This document shows, in pieces, positions 15,751-22,442 of a stretch of DNA of 29,035 nt. The translations under genes were made by a program, and so were the position numbers. Positions within the stretch are counted from its first letter, which is position 1, and each line of letters begins with the position of its first letter. The notes beneath the pieces were generated by a model. It was not told the origin of the DNA and ran no database searches. It saw only the letters and a list, made by a program, of their open reading frames with translations. This DNA is from a virus. The stretch is taken from the IMG/VR virus record IMGVR_UViG_3300021475_000045, positions 1 to 29,035 of that record; one strand, given 5' to 3'.

Positions 15751-16065
15751 TCACCAGCCGGTCAGGTCGATGCCGGCGCGCCGTAGTGCTGGGATGCAAG
15801 CTGCGCGAATGCGCGCGTTCGGACCGCCTGACCCATAGTCTGGGCGGGCATACTTGATGGTGCGCGCCAACTCGCGCGGCGGCAGGCGGCACACCAGGGA
15901 CGCCGGATCGGTATTTGCGATCAGCCAATTCTCGTGCGCCGGATAACCACCCAGCCGGCCAGACGGTCCAGGCGTGTTGACCTTCAGCCTGCGGAACTCA
16001 TGCGGTTTGAACAGGATGGCGACATCAAGCGGCGTGGGTGCATTGCGGTTGGCTGCGCGTGTCAT
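15751..16065 (-). CDS. Hypothetical phage protein
   Basis: The 104-residue protein has no family I recognise. It contains PHEFRRLKVNTPGPSGRLGG, which continues as GYPAHENWLIANTDP, and a C-terminal helical segment with ARIRAACIPALRRAGIDLTGW. The start overlaps the VRR-NUC stop as ATGA, and the replication initiator follows six bases after its stop, so it is made together with the replication proteins. A small DNA-binding accessory is possible because of the many Arg residues. Confidence 0.6.
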   Translation of the reverse strand: MTRAANRNAPTPLDVAILFKPHEFRRLKVNTPGPSGRLGGYPAHENWLIANTDPASLVCRLPPRELARTIKYARPDYGSGGPNARIRAACIPALRRAGIDLTGW

Positions 16066-16475
16066 AGCGGTTCCCTCACTCGCCGGTTGCGGGGAATGCT
16101 CCAGGCATCAATGCAGGCCAGCACTTCTGTCGCATCACGTGCCACGCCTGCGCGGCCACCCGAGGCCAGGATGGCGGCAATCACTGACCGCTGCGCATCT
16201 GACAGCGTGCCGTCTGCTGCTTTGATTTCGATGACGTGGGCGATGCCACGGAACAGGACGAAGGTATCAGGGATGCCGGCAATTATGCCTCGCCCGATCC
16301 TTACGCCGGGAACTTCTCCCGCATAGTTAGCGTGGTCTATTGACCACCAGCAGACACCGAACCGGCTGACCTTTCCTGGTGGAGCGAGTTCGATTGTTAG
16401 TGTGCTGGCAATCTGTTTCTGGAGCGGATGTTCGCGGACCACAGGCGCAGTCAGCCTGAAGGTTGACCGCTTCAT
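16062..16475 (-). CDS. VRR-NUC domain nuclease
   Basis: The 137-residue product matches the virus-type replication-repair nuclease fold. HPLQKQIASTLTIEL supplies the first helix, GIIAGIPDTFVLFRGIAHV the catalytic Asp strand, EIKAADGTLSDAQRSVIAAI the E-x-K pair and following helix, and GGRAGVARDATEVLACI the last strand and helix. VRR-NUC enzymes are PD-(D/E)XK nucleases acting on branched DNA; in phages they accompany replication and recombination genes. I use ATG 16475 because the longer frame begins with TTG inside the previous gene. Confidence 0.88.
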   Translation of the reverse strand: MKRSTFRLTAPVVREHPLQKQIASTLTIELAPPGKVSRFGVCWWSIDHANYAGEVPGVRIGRGIIAGIPDTFVLFRGIAHVIEIKAADGTLSDAQRSVIAAILASGGRAGVARDATEVLACIDAWSIPRNRRVREPL

Positions 16476-16479
16476 CAGC

Positions 16480-16812
16480 CTAGCTCGCCTGCTGACGTGC
16501 CTTAGTCGATTGACCAAAAATACTTGGTTGTTCCCTCTTCGTCTTGGTCGATTGACTAACGCGCGGCTCGCTGCGTTCCGGCAGGAGTAAAACTTGCTCC
16601 ACAGCTTGCTTGCCGTAGCGCGGATGCGATGCAGCCAGTTGCGCCAGCGTTAGACGAATGCCCAATTCATCCGCGAGCGCGATGAAAGACAAATAAACGC
16701 TGTCAGGAATGCCGACTATTGCCCAGCGTGACACGGTAGTGCGGTGCAGGCCCAGTCGCTGGCCGACATAGGTATTGCCGCCGAGCTTCCGGATGATGTC
16801 TGCGTGGGTCAT
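16480..16812 (-). CDS. Cro/CI-like transcription regulator
   Basis: The 110-residue protein has an N-terminal helix-turn-helix: IIRKLGGNTYVGQRLGLHRT, then TVSRWAIVGIPDSVYLSFIA, as in Cro and YdaS-like regulators. The basic, Ser/Lys-rich C-terminal 35 residues look disordered. It is the first gene of the leftward operon and faces the rightward early genes, the classic place of a Cro-type switch. A palindrome at 16816-16831 lies just upstream of its ATG, with no ribosome site, so the message may be leaderless or autoregulated. Confidence 0.75.
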   Translation of the reverse strand: MTHADIIRKLGGNTYVGQRLGLHRTTVSRWAIVGIPDSVYLSFIALADELGIRLTLAQLAASHPRYGKQAVEQVLLLPERSEPRVSQSTKTKREQPSIFGQSTKARQQAS

Positions 16813-17069
16813 CCGAGGCAGACTACTGCCTAGCGCAATTCCCTGACAAGTCCGTGATGCCTGTTTTACGCAGCGATCACTATGGAGGGGGTTTTAATAC
16901 TTGTAGACAGTCGTAGACAACCAGAGAGTACTGCACGCACTGCTTTGTATATACGAAGTCACGATTAAAAATCTCTATTGCCCCGCCTGCCTGTCTAGCG
17001 GTAGGTATTCCTAACAGAGAACTGCCAGATTTGACAGGTCGGCCAGCGCATAATTCGTGGGAGGTGCGG
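16813..17069. promoter_or_regulatory. Divergent control region between leftward and rightward operons
   Basis: The region is clearly richer in A+T than its surroundings. It holds the 16816 inverted repeat, direct repeats GTAGACA 10 bases apart (in TGTAGACAGTCGTAGACA near 16901), the palindrome GTATATAC near 16947, and an AGG-TATT-CCT repeat near 17003. A TTGACA at 17031 is only 14 bases from TAATTC at 17051. Leftward, TTGTCT is followed 15 bases on by TATTAA (about 16920-16894). Both operons must start here, but I cannot pick firm promoters. Confidence 0.6.
16816..16831. promoter_or_regulatory. Operator-like inverted repeat at the Cro-like gene
   Basis: AGGCAG and CTGCCT are perfect 6-bp arms with a 4-base spacer, starting 4 bases upstream of the regulator's ATG (16812). 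Its position over the expected ribosome site suggests autoregulation. Confidence 0.45.
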
Positions 17070-17633
17070 ATGTCTGAACGCGCGCCAGGACCATCGACCA
17101 TTGAACGCTGCATCGCAGCGTGGCAGCGCGCCAAGGCAACGCTGGAAGCGGACCCCAACATTGACCTGGACGAGCAGGCGATTAGGACCGCGCTTGATAC
17201 TGATCCGTCAGTTGTTCACCCGGATGAATTGCTGCGGCGCATTGTCACAGCCATCGTCTTCGCAGAAGCACGTGAAGCAGAGTCCAAGACCATTGCCGCT
17301 TCTATGCGGGCACGCCAGCACCGCTACGACGCGCGGTCTGGCTGGCTGCGTGAATTGCTGTTCGATGTGATGGCAGCCCTGGAGCGGCGCAGCTTCGCGG
17401 CCCCGCTGGCCACAGTCAGCATCCGCGCCGGCAAGGCATCCGTGGTGATCACCGACGAGCAGGCATTACCGGACGCATACATACGCACCAAACGGGAACC
17501 GGACAGGGATGCAATCCTGCATGGGTTGATTGCGGGGGAGGTCATCCCCGGCGCTGTGCTGTCCAACCCCATGCCCAGCGTTGCCCTGATCAAGCAGAAA
17601 CCGAAGCTGATCGAAACCGAGATGGGGAATTGA
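17070..17633 (+). CDS. Siphovirus Gp157-like protein
   Basis: The 188-residue protein fits the Gp157 family. A helical N-terminus contains EAREAESKTIAASMRARQ, then WLRELLFDVMAALERRSF, then the strand block TVSIRAGKASVVITDEQALP. The end is PDRDAILHGLIAGEVIPGAV followed by NPMPSVALIK. Gp157 was linked to phage resistance in Streptococcus and in other phages accompanies recombination genes. ATG 17070 has GGGAGG five bases upstream, so I use it rather than the earlier ATG at 17031. It leads directly into the Bet gene. Confidence 0.85.
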   Translation: MSERAPGPSTIERCIAAWQRAKATLEADPNIDLDEQAIRTALDTDPSVVHPDELLRRIVTAIVFAEAREAESKTIAASMRARQHRYDARSGWLRELLFDVMAALERRSFAAPLATVSIRAGKASVVITDEQALPDAYIRTKREPDRDAILHGLIAGEVIPGAVLSNPMPSVALIKQKPKLIETEMGN

Positions 17634-17634
17634 G

Positions 17635-18768
17635 ATGGCACGCGAAGCACAGGCACTGACGGTCGCCACACGCTACCAGAAGCCACCCGGCTTCAATGGC
17701 ACAGACATCGCGTGGCGTTCCCTGTGTGAATGCTACCCAACGGCAGAGACGCCTGAAGTGCTGATGGCACTGGTGGAATATTGCACGGTGCGGCGGCTCG
17801 ATCCCTTCAAGCGGCCAGTGCACGTCGTGCCAATGTGGAATTCGCGCCTTAAGCGCAAGGTGCAGACGATCATGGTCGGCATCAATGAAATCGAAATCAC
17901 CGCAGCGCGCACCCAGAAGTGGGCAGGCATGGACCTGCCAGTGTGGGGACCTGACATCGAGCACACTTTCCGAGGCAGTTACGAGAATGATGATGGCACC
18001 ACGCGCGATGTCAGTGTGCGGATGGTGTTCCCCGCATGGTGTGCTGTCACGGTCTACAGGCTGGTCGCCGGCGAGCGCCGTGCCTTCACCGAACAGTTGC
18101 ACTGGATGGAGTGCTATGGGCGCGCCGGCTTCCGCAGTGAGGTCCCCAATGAGAGATGGACCAAGGCCCCCAGGCAAATGTTACATAAATGTGTCAAGTC
18201 TGCGGTCCTGCGCGCGGCGTTCCCAGAGGAAGGCATCGACTACACTGCCGAAGAGATGGATGGGCGGGAAACTGAAGCCGGCGGCATCCTGATCGACGGC
18301 AAGGCTGAACCGCCGGCAGACCAGACGGACCAGGACCGGCAGGCCGATCAGGCATACGGCAGGGGCGACCAGGACGAGGCTGTGGACCCCTTGGCGGAAC
18401 CGAATGGCACCCAGTGGCTGGTGAACCTCCAGGCCCTTCTGAAGCAGGCTGCAAGCGCCGCAGCCGTGGCTGACATTGGTGGGCACCCAGCGGTGCGCCG
18501 CGTCCTGCGGGAAGCGCCAAGCACATACCGCGCTCTGGTCAATGATGCGCTGCGTGATGCCCACCAGCGGCTGGCGGTCCAGGAAGATGATGATGGGCTA
18601 TCTGCCTTGCTGGTGGAGGTGGATGGAATGGACCTGATCAGCCTGAACAGCTTGCCCACCAGCGCGGCATGGATCGCCAGGACGCGCCCGCTGATCCCGC
18701 CAGACATGGACCGGCTGGAGGAAGCCATTGAGGCGCGCCGCAATGCACTGAAGGGGAACATTCGATGA
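17635..18768 (+). CDS. bet: Bet/RecT-family single-strand annealing protein
   Basis: The 377-residue protein has the Bet core in residues 1-215. LVEYCTVRRLDPFKRPVHVV is followed by TIMVGINEIEITAARTQKWA, a beta-rich middle (VSVRMVFPAWCAVTVYRLV), then WTKAPRQMLHKCVKSAVLRA and AFPEEGIDYTAEEM. It anneals complementary single strands during phage recombination. A C-terminal extension of about 150 residues, longer than in lambda Bet, is acidic and Gln/Asp-rich at first and then helical; it may recruit host SSB or a nuclease. No lambda-type exonuclease is recognised nearby. The VRR-NUC protein might partner it. Confidence 0.9.
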   Translation: MAREAQALTVATRYQKPPGFNGTDIAWRSLCECYPTAETPEVLMALVEYCTVRRLDPFKRPVHVVPMWNSRLKRKVQTIMVGINEIEITAARTQKWAGMDLPVWGPDIEHTFRGSYENDDGTTRDVSVRMVFPAWCAVTVYRLVAGERRAFTEQLHWMECYGRAGFRSEVPNERWTKAPRQMLHKCVKSAVLRAAFPEEGIDYTAEEMDGRETEAGGILIDGKAEPPADQTDQDRQADQAYGRGDQDEAVDPLAEPNGTQWLVNLQALLKQAASAAAVADIGGHPAVRRVLREAPSTYRALVNDALRDAHQRLAVQEDDDGLSALLVEVDGMDLISLNSLPTSAAWIARTRPLIPPDMDRLEEAIEARRNALKGNIR

Positions 18769-18983
18769 AGCCTAACGACAACGAGATGGCGGTGCTGGGC
18801 AGGGGCATCCGTGATCTTGCCAGCCTACATCCGCCTGCGCGCCGCCGCGTGCTCGCCTACTGGAATGCGCGTGTGGATTCACTGCCGGTCATAGCGGCTG
18901 TGGGTGGCGGCATCGAGGAAGACGAACAGGAACTACCGATGATGCCCATGCTGCAAGGAGCGAGAGGTGATGGCGCGCCCTAA
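18765..18983 (+). CDS. Small hypothetical protein
   Basis: The 72-residue product starts at an ATGA overlap with the Bet stop. Its N-terminal half is helical (MAVLGRGIRDLASLHPPARR, then RVLAYWNARVDSLPV) and the C-terminal half is acidic (EEDEQELP). I recognise no family. Tight coupling suggests a partner of Bet. It overlaps the start of the AlpA-type regulator by about 14 bases. Confidence 0.6.
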   Translation: MKPNDNEMAVLGRGIRDLASLHPPARRRVLAYWNARVDSLPVIAAVGGGIEEDEQELPMMPMLQGARGDGAP

Positions 18984-19236
18984 AGTTTCAGGACCTGAAC
19001 TAGCATTGCGGGCAACGCAGCCGGCCACGGTCGCGCGGCCAAACGCAGTGGACGAGGATGACAGGCTGATGGACATCCGCACACTGGTGACGCTGCTCAA
19101 TTGTTCCGAGACGTTGATATACCGGATGATCCGCGACGGTGAGTTTCCCGCGCCCATCAGGCTCGGAACGCTGACACGCTGGCGGCTGCGGGACTACCGC
19201 AGATGGATGCAAAAGGCAGCCGAGAAAGCGATGTGA
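18970..19236 (+). CDS. AlpA-family DNA-binding regulator
   Basis: The 88-residue protein has a MerR-like/AlpA helix-turn-helix: DIRTLVTLLNCSETLIYRMI, then RDGEFPAPIRLGTLTRWRLR and DYRRWMQKA. AlpA-type proteins activate phage genes or act as excisionases (Xis). Because an integrase is encoded downstream, an excisionase role is possible. AGGAG lies upstream; ATG 18970 and GTG 18967 are both well placed. The N-terminal 30 residues are an Ala/Pro-rich arm. Confidence 0.82.
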   Translation: MARPKVSGPELALRATQPATVARPNAVDEDDRLMDIRTLVTLLNCSETLIYRMIRDGEFPAPIRLGTLTRWRLRDYRRWMQKAAEKAM

Positions 19237-19237
19237 C

Positions 19238-19486
19238 ATGGGCGACGACCTCCTGCCGGTTGATCTGCAAGACATGATCATCGAGGCGAAGCAGGAGGCC
19301 CGCATGAAGCGCGACGTATACGGTCGAATGTGCCAGCAAGGCACCATGAACCGCCGCCGCGCCAACCGAAAGATCGACGTGCAGGACGCAATCATAAAAC
19401 TGCTGGAGGGGATACGAGATGGCAAATCGTTGGGAGAACTCTTGCCGCATCGATGGGCTGAAGGTGATGCGGACCCCCGAGGATAG
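19238..19486 (+). CDS. Small hypothetical protein
   Basis: The 82-residue product begins one base after the AlpA-type stop. It is highly charged: EAKQEARMKRDVYGRMCQQG, then MNRRRANRKIDVQDAIIKLL. It is probably helical and nucleic-acid binding by charge. The last 22 codons overlap the next gene in another frame, so its true end is less certain. No family is recognised. Confidence 0.5.
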   Translation: MGDDLLPVDLQDMIIEAKQEARMKRDVYGRMCQQGTMNRRRANRKIDVQDAIIKLLEGIRDGKSLGELLPHRWAEGDADPRG

Positions 19487-19619
19487 GTGGCTGATCATGC
19501 CGCGCAGTGAAGGCTTGCCGGTTGCAGAATGCCCCTGCTGCAACAAGCCATTTGCCACGGAAAAGGCAGCCAGACTGTGCGCCGAAATCCTGTTCCCAAT
19601 CCTGGGGGAAGTCGCATGA
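19419..19619 (+). CDS. Small CPCC-motif protein
   Basis: The 66-residue product has ATG at 19419, with GGAGGGG eight bases upstream, which supports the start despite the overlap with the previous frame. It contains VAECPCCNKPFATEKAARLC, a CPCC knuckle followed by a distant Cys, as in small zinc-binding phage proteins. Function is unknown. The stop overlaps the next ATG as ATGA. Confidence 0.6.
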   Translation: MANRWENSCRIDGLKVMRTPEDRWLIMPRSEGLPVAECPCCNKPFATEKAARLCAEILFPILGEVA

Positions 19620-19954
19620 CCATGAAGGATGAAGCAGCCGGCGCGAAGACCGGGATTGAAGGATTGAACGCGCTATTCGATGCGTTCAAGGCGCAGGACA
19701 GGTCACAGGACATCGAGATCAGCGCGACGGTGGGCGAGACGCTGGACCTAAAGCGGGAAGTGCTGCTGATCCGCATCGGCAATACCAAGTTCCTGACCAC
19801 GGAACAGCAGGCAATCGGCCTGGCTCGTGAAATCGTCAGGCGCGCCGGCACCCTGTCCATCCCGCAGGCTATGCAGCTTGGTGAATTCGCTGGTGCCCTG
19901 GCAGCAGCCGTTGACAGCATCCAGCGGGCCAAGCGTCAGACCACGGTGCACTGA
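19616..19954 (+). CDS. Hypothetical phage protein
   Basis: The 112-residue protein starts at an ATGA overlap with GGGGGAA upstream; a longer open frame reaching back to 19529 is a shadow. The sequence has a strand-rich middle (DIEISATVGETLDLKREVLL, IRIGNTKFLTTEQQAIGLAR) and a helical end (GEFAGALAAAVDSIQRAK). I recognise no family. It is coupled to the next small gene by a TGATG overlap. Confidence 0.6.
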   Translation: MTMKDEAAGAKTGIEGLNALFDAFKAQDRSQDIEISATVGETLDLKREVLLIRIGNTKFLTTEQQAIGLAREIVRRAGTLSIPQAMQLGEFAGALAAAVDSIQRAKRQTTVH

Positions 19955-20373
19955 TGATCCCGCACTGCAAATGCGGAAGGAAGGCAATCGCCGTGTCGCC
20001 CGGTAGCGATGCGGTATATGCCCCTGGTCATATCCTGGTCACGCGCGCCGTGCCGGCCAGGGCATGGTGCAAGGCCCATTGGCTTCAGTTTACCGCGCAT
20101 CGCTCCGCTTCTCATCGCCCCGCTGCGCATGGCACCGCACCGCTACGCAACGCAACGCAAGACACCTCTACACCACGCACCGCAACGCTGCGCTCCGCTC
20201 CACCACGCGGCTCGCCGCAACGCACCGCACTGCCCCTCCCCGCATCTCAACGCAACGCTTCTCAACGCGCCGCATCGCATCTCGCCGCCCCGCAGCACCT
20301 CGCCCCGCAACGCCGCTCACTGCCGCTCGCCGCCTCTCGCCGCAACGCAACGCCTGAAAGGAAAGTAAAATGA
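19954..20373 (+). CDS. Small Cys-rich protein whose frame runs through pentamer array A
   Basis: ATG 19954 overlaps the previous stop. The first 48 residues look like an ordinary protein: MIPHCKCGRKAIAVSPGSDA, with a later AWCKAHW, so a zinc site (C-x-C and a distant Cys/His) is possible. From about residue 48 the frame enters the CGCNN array and becomes a low-complexity Arg/Ala/Thr/Ser/Pro tail of about 90 residues. It ends at a TGA overlapping the next gene's ATG (ATGA). Either the array was acquired at the 3' end of the gene and the tail is tolerated, or translation through the array couples to the next gene. The tail cannot be assumed functional. Confidence 0.5.
   Translation: MIPHCKCGRKAIAVSPGSDAVYAPGHILVTRAVPARAWCKAHWLQFTAHRSASHRPAAHGTAPLRNATQDTSTPRTATLRSAPPRGSPQRTALPLPASQRNASQRAASHLAAPQHLAPQRRSLPLAASRRNATPERKVK
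20096..20355 (+). repeat. CGCNN pentamer array A
   Basis: Fifty-two consecutive pentamers cover 260 bases with no register slip. By my count all 52 have C at the third position, 48 have C at the first, 38 have G at the second and 35 are exact CGCNN; positions four and five vary freely, mostly A, C or T. The array ends 14 bases before the ATG at 20370, just ahead of its AAAGGAAAG ribosome site. Confidence 0.9.
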
Positions 20374-20957
20374 AACTCTGCAAGGTTCACATCGAAGGCA
20401 TCCCCGGCTCGCCATACAGCCAGTCAGCACTGCATGAAGACCCCAAGCTGGAGCGGGAGTCGCATGACGACTACGACGCGCGCACTTGGCGCAGCAAGTG
20501 CACCACCAATGAAAGCGGACAGGTCTGCGTGCCGGCCATGGCACTGAAGCAGGCTGTCGACCTTGCCGCGCAGAAGCTGGGCGAGAAGATCGCAGGCCGG
20601 CGCGGTGCAACTTACAAGACGTTCTTTACCAGCGGAGTCATCTGCAATGGTGACGTGCCGATTGCCAATGGCAAGGCATTGACGCCCAAGGATGCGGTGA
20701 TGGTGATGATTAATGCTAACTCTGACGGCGTGCGCGGATCAGGTAAGCGCGTCAAGCGTCGGTTCCCGGTCTTTGACAAGTGGCACGGCGTTGCCGAATT
20801 TACGATCGTGGACGATATTATTACGCCTGAAGTGTTTGAACATCACCTAAAGTCTGCCGGTATGATCTGCGGGATTGGACGCTATCGCCCTGCCAACGGT
20901 GGCAGCAATGGACGCTTCCGCGTCACCAAGGTCGAATGGCAGGACATGAGTGTGTGA
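20370..20957 (+). CDS. Conserved-looking phage protein of unknown function
   Basis: The 195-residue protein has an excellent ribosome site (AAAGGAAAG). Landmarks are GSPYSQSALHED, SHDDYDARTWRSKCTT, GRRGATYKTFFTSGV, RGSGKRVKRRFPVFDKWHG and MICGIGRYRPANGG followed by RFRVTKVEW. I have the impression that similar proteins occur near phage recombination genes. The Gly-rich closing GIGRYRP...GRFRV block recalls RAMP-type RNA-binding folds, but this is a hunch from pattern only. It lies between two pentamer arrays. Confidence 0.7.
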   Translation: MKLCKVHIEGIPGSPYSQSALHEDPKLERESHDDYDARTWRSKCTTNESGQVCVPAMALKQAVDLAAQKLGEKIAGRRGATYKTFFTSGVICNGDVPIANGKALTPKDAVMVMINANSDGVRGSGKRVKRRFPVFDKWHGVAEFTIVDDIITPEVFEHHLKSAGMICGIGRYRPANGGSNGRFRVTKVEWQDMSV

Positions 20958-21068
20958 AGGTTTCCGCCGCATCGCATCGATCCGCTCCGCACCGCATCGC
21001 GTCTCCACGCGCCGCCCCGCCGCGCAGTGCTGCGCACCGCTTCGCCCCGCTTCGCCTCGCAACGCAAC

Positions 21069-21087
21069 GATTCATTTATGGCATTTC
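21069..21087 (+). repeat. Embedded element copy 1
   Basis: GATTCATTTATGGCATTTC, preceded by CGCAAC and followed by AACGC. Confidence 0.9.
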
Positions 21088-21210
21088 AACGCTCCGCTAC
21101 GCTCCACCCCGCACCGCACCGCGCCTCAACGCTTCTCCGCGCCTCGCTCCGCAGCGCAACGCTCCGCGCCACTCCGCTCCGCAGCTCGTCGCATCGCAAC
21201 GCCACGCAAC

Positions 21211-21228
21211 GATTCATTTATGGCATTC
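21211..21228 (+). repeat. Embedded element copy 2
   Basis: The same element with one T missing near its end (GGCATTC), preceded by CGCAAC. Confidence 0.9.
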
Positions 21229-21297
21229 CGCCGCTTCGCTACGCACCGCTTCGCATCGCCCCGCCCCGCTCCGCAACGCAACGCAACGCTACGCAAC

Positions 21298-21317
21298 GAT
21301 TCATTTTATGGCATTTC
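21298..21317 (+). repeat. Embedded element copy 3
   Basis: The same element with one extra T in the central T run (CATTTTATGG), preceded by CGCAAC. Confidence 0.9.
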
Positions 21318-21425
21318 GACGCGCCGCTGCTCGCCGCTGCTCTTCGCCGCGCGACGCACCGCACCACCCCGCTTCGCTACGCACCGCATCGCCCCGCCAC
21401 GCCTCACTGCGCAACGCAACGCAAC

Positions 21426-21444
21426 GATTCTTTTATGACATTTC
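21426..21444 (+). repeat. Embedded element copy 4
   Basis: A diverged copy (GATTCTTTTATGACATTTC) with two substitutions, preceded by CGCAAC. Confidence 0.88.
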
Positions 21445-21608
21445 ACCGCGCCGCATTGCACCTCTACACCCCGCCCCGCTCCGCTACTCAACGCAACGCA
21501 CCGCTTCGCGCCTCGGCACCCCGCCCCGCCCCGCACCGCAACGCATCACCCCGCCACGCTCCGCGTCTCACCGCACCGCTACGCAACGCTACGCAATAGG
21601 AATGAATG

Positions 21609-22118
21609 ATGAAGCCTTATGAACGCTCCGAGACGACCAGCAGCCTTGTCCGGTATTTGGCGCAGCATGAAAAGGGGACGCGCATCAACTATGAGGAACT
21701 GACCAAGGTCGCCGGCGTCAGCATTACATCACGCACGACCTACCTCACCAGCGCCCGCAAGATATTGGAACGCGACCACAATCAGGTCTGGGTATGCATT
21801 GCGCCTGTGGTCTGTATATACCGGCTGAACGATCCCGAGATTGTTGATCGACAGCGTAATTGGTTCCTGTTCGGCGCGCGGAATAAGCTGGTGGCGGGAT
21901 CACGTCAGGCTGACGTGGTGGAACTGGACGCCCTGGACATCAGCCAGCAGGCACGCTTCGCAACTGACAGCATCATCCGTGAGATTGCCCACGAAGCTCT
22001 GGCCCGCGCCACCAGACGGAAGGTGGAGAAGGTTGCGCGCGGATCATCCAATGATCTGCCGGCATTCAATGCGGTCGAATGGATGATTAGCCTGTCGCCC
22101 AAGCGGGCCGGCAAATGA
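21609..22118 (+). CDS. Hypothetical phage protein, possibly winged-helix
   Basis: The protein has 169 residues from ATG 21609 (AGGA seven bases upstream; an ATG at 21606 adds one Met). The N-terminal 60 residues look like a winged helix: SSLVRYLAQHEKGTRINYEE, LTKVAGVSITSRTTYLTSAR. The rest includes RNKLVAGSRQADVVELDALD and a closing SSNDLPAFNAVEWMISLS. I recognise no named family. It sits between pentamer arrays B and C. Confidence 0.65.
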   Translation: MKPYERSETTSSLVRYLAQHEKGTRINYEELTKVAGVSITSRTTYLTSARKILERDHNQVWVCIAPVVCIYRLNDPEIVDRQRNWFLFGARNKLVAGSRQADVVELDALDISQQARFATDSIIREIAHEALARATRRKVEKVARGSSNDLPAFNAVEWMISLSPKRAGK

Positions 22119-22120
22119 AC

Positions 22121-22432
22121 CACGCCGCAACGCACTGCAACGCTTCGCCCCGCGTCTCAACTCAACGCCACGCGGCGCACCGCTGCGCACCGCGCCGCCG
22201 CGCCTCGCAACGCAACGCCACGCAACGATTCATTTATGGCATTTCACCGCACCGCGGCTCAACTCTACGCATCGCCACGCCTCTCGCCGCAACGCAGCGC
22301 AACGCTTCTCCCCACGGCGCTACGCCCCGCCCCGCTACGCTACGCTCCGCAACGCAGCACCCCGCCGCGCGCCGCCGCGCCCCGCTCCGCACCGCAACGC
22401 CCCGCGTCGCTACGCTCCGCAACGCAACGCCT
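22121..22432 (+). repeat. CGCNN pentamer array C with one embedded element
   Basis: Twenty-one pentamers (22121-22225), then the element at 22227-22245, then 37 pentamers (22248-22432), all in register; the third base is C throughout. The array begins two bases after the stop of the upstream gene and ends at the GGAGG ribosome site of the next gene. Confidence 0.9.
22227..22245 (+). repeat. Embedded element copy 5
   Basis: Identical to copy 1 (GATTCATTTATGGCATTTC). Its ATG at 22236 opens a frame that continues in phase into the gene at 22443. Confidence 0.9.
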
Positions 22433-22442
22433 GGAGGAAGAC

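Larger units (their letters stand above)
20968..21596 (+). repeat. CGCNN pentamer array B with four embedded AT-rich elements
   Basis: Five blocks of pentamers (about 20, 24, 13, 21 and 30 units) are separated by four copies of the GATTCATTTATGGCATTTC-type element. Inside each block the 5-bp register never slips. The element plus its flank spans 22 bases (23 in the third copy) from the CG that opens it to the next CGC, so each copy shifts the register by two or three. The array begins 10 bases after the stop of the 20370 gene and ends at the ribosome site of the next gene; no convincing gene is present in these roughly 650 bases. Confidence 0.9.

Noticed and set aside
17031-17056. TTGACA and TAATTC as the rightward early promoter
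   Set aside because: The spacing is only 14 bases, well short of the usual 17, so I did not call it a promoter by itself.
20936-21622. Long overlapping open frames in all three plus frames through array B (about 160-228 codons)
   Set aside because: The CGCNN pattern contains almost no stop codons in any plus frame, so open frames arise automatically. The products are low-complexity Arg/Ala/Ser/Pro strings with no ribosome site.
20968-22432. CRISPR array
   Set aside because: The repeated unit is 5 bp and degenerate, the AT-rich element is short, the intervals between its copies are themselves repeats rather than unique spacers, and no cas gene is near.
20096-22432. Diversity-generating retroelement variable region
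   Set aside because: Two free columns per unit are suggestive, but no reverse transcriptase or template/variable repeat pair is visible, and the variation is not limited to adenines.
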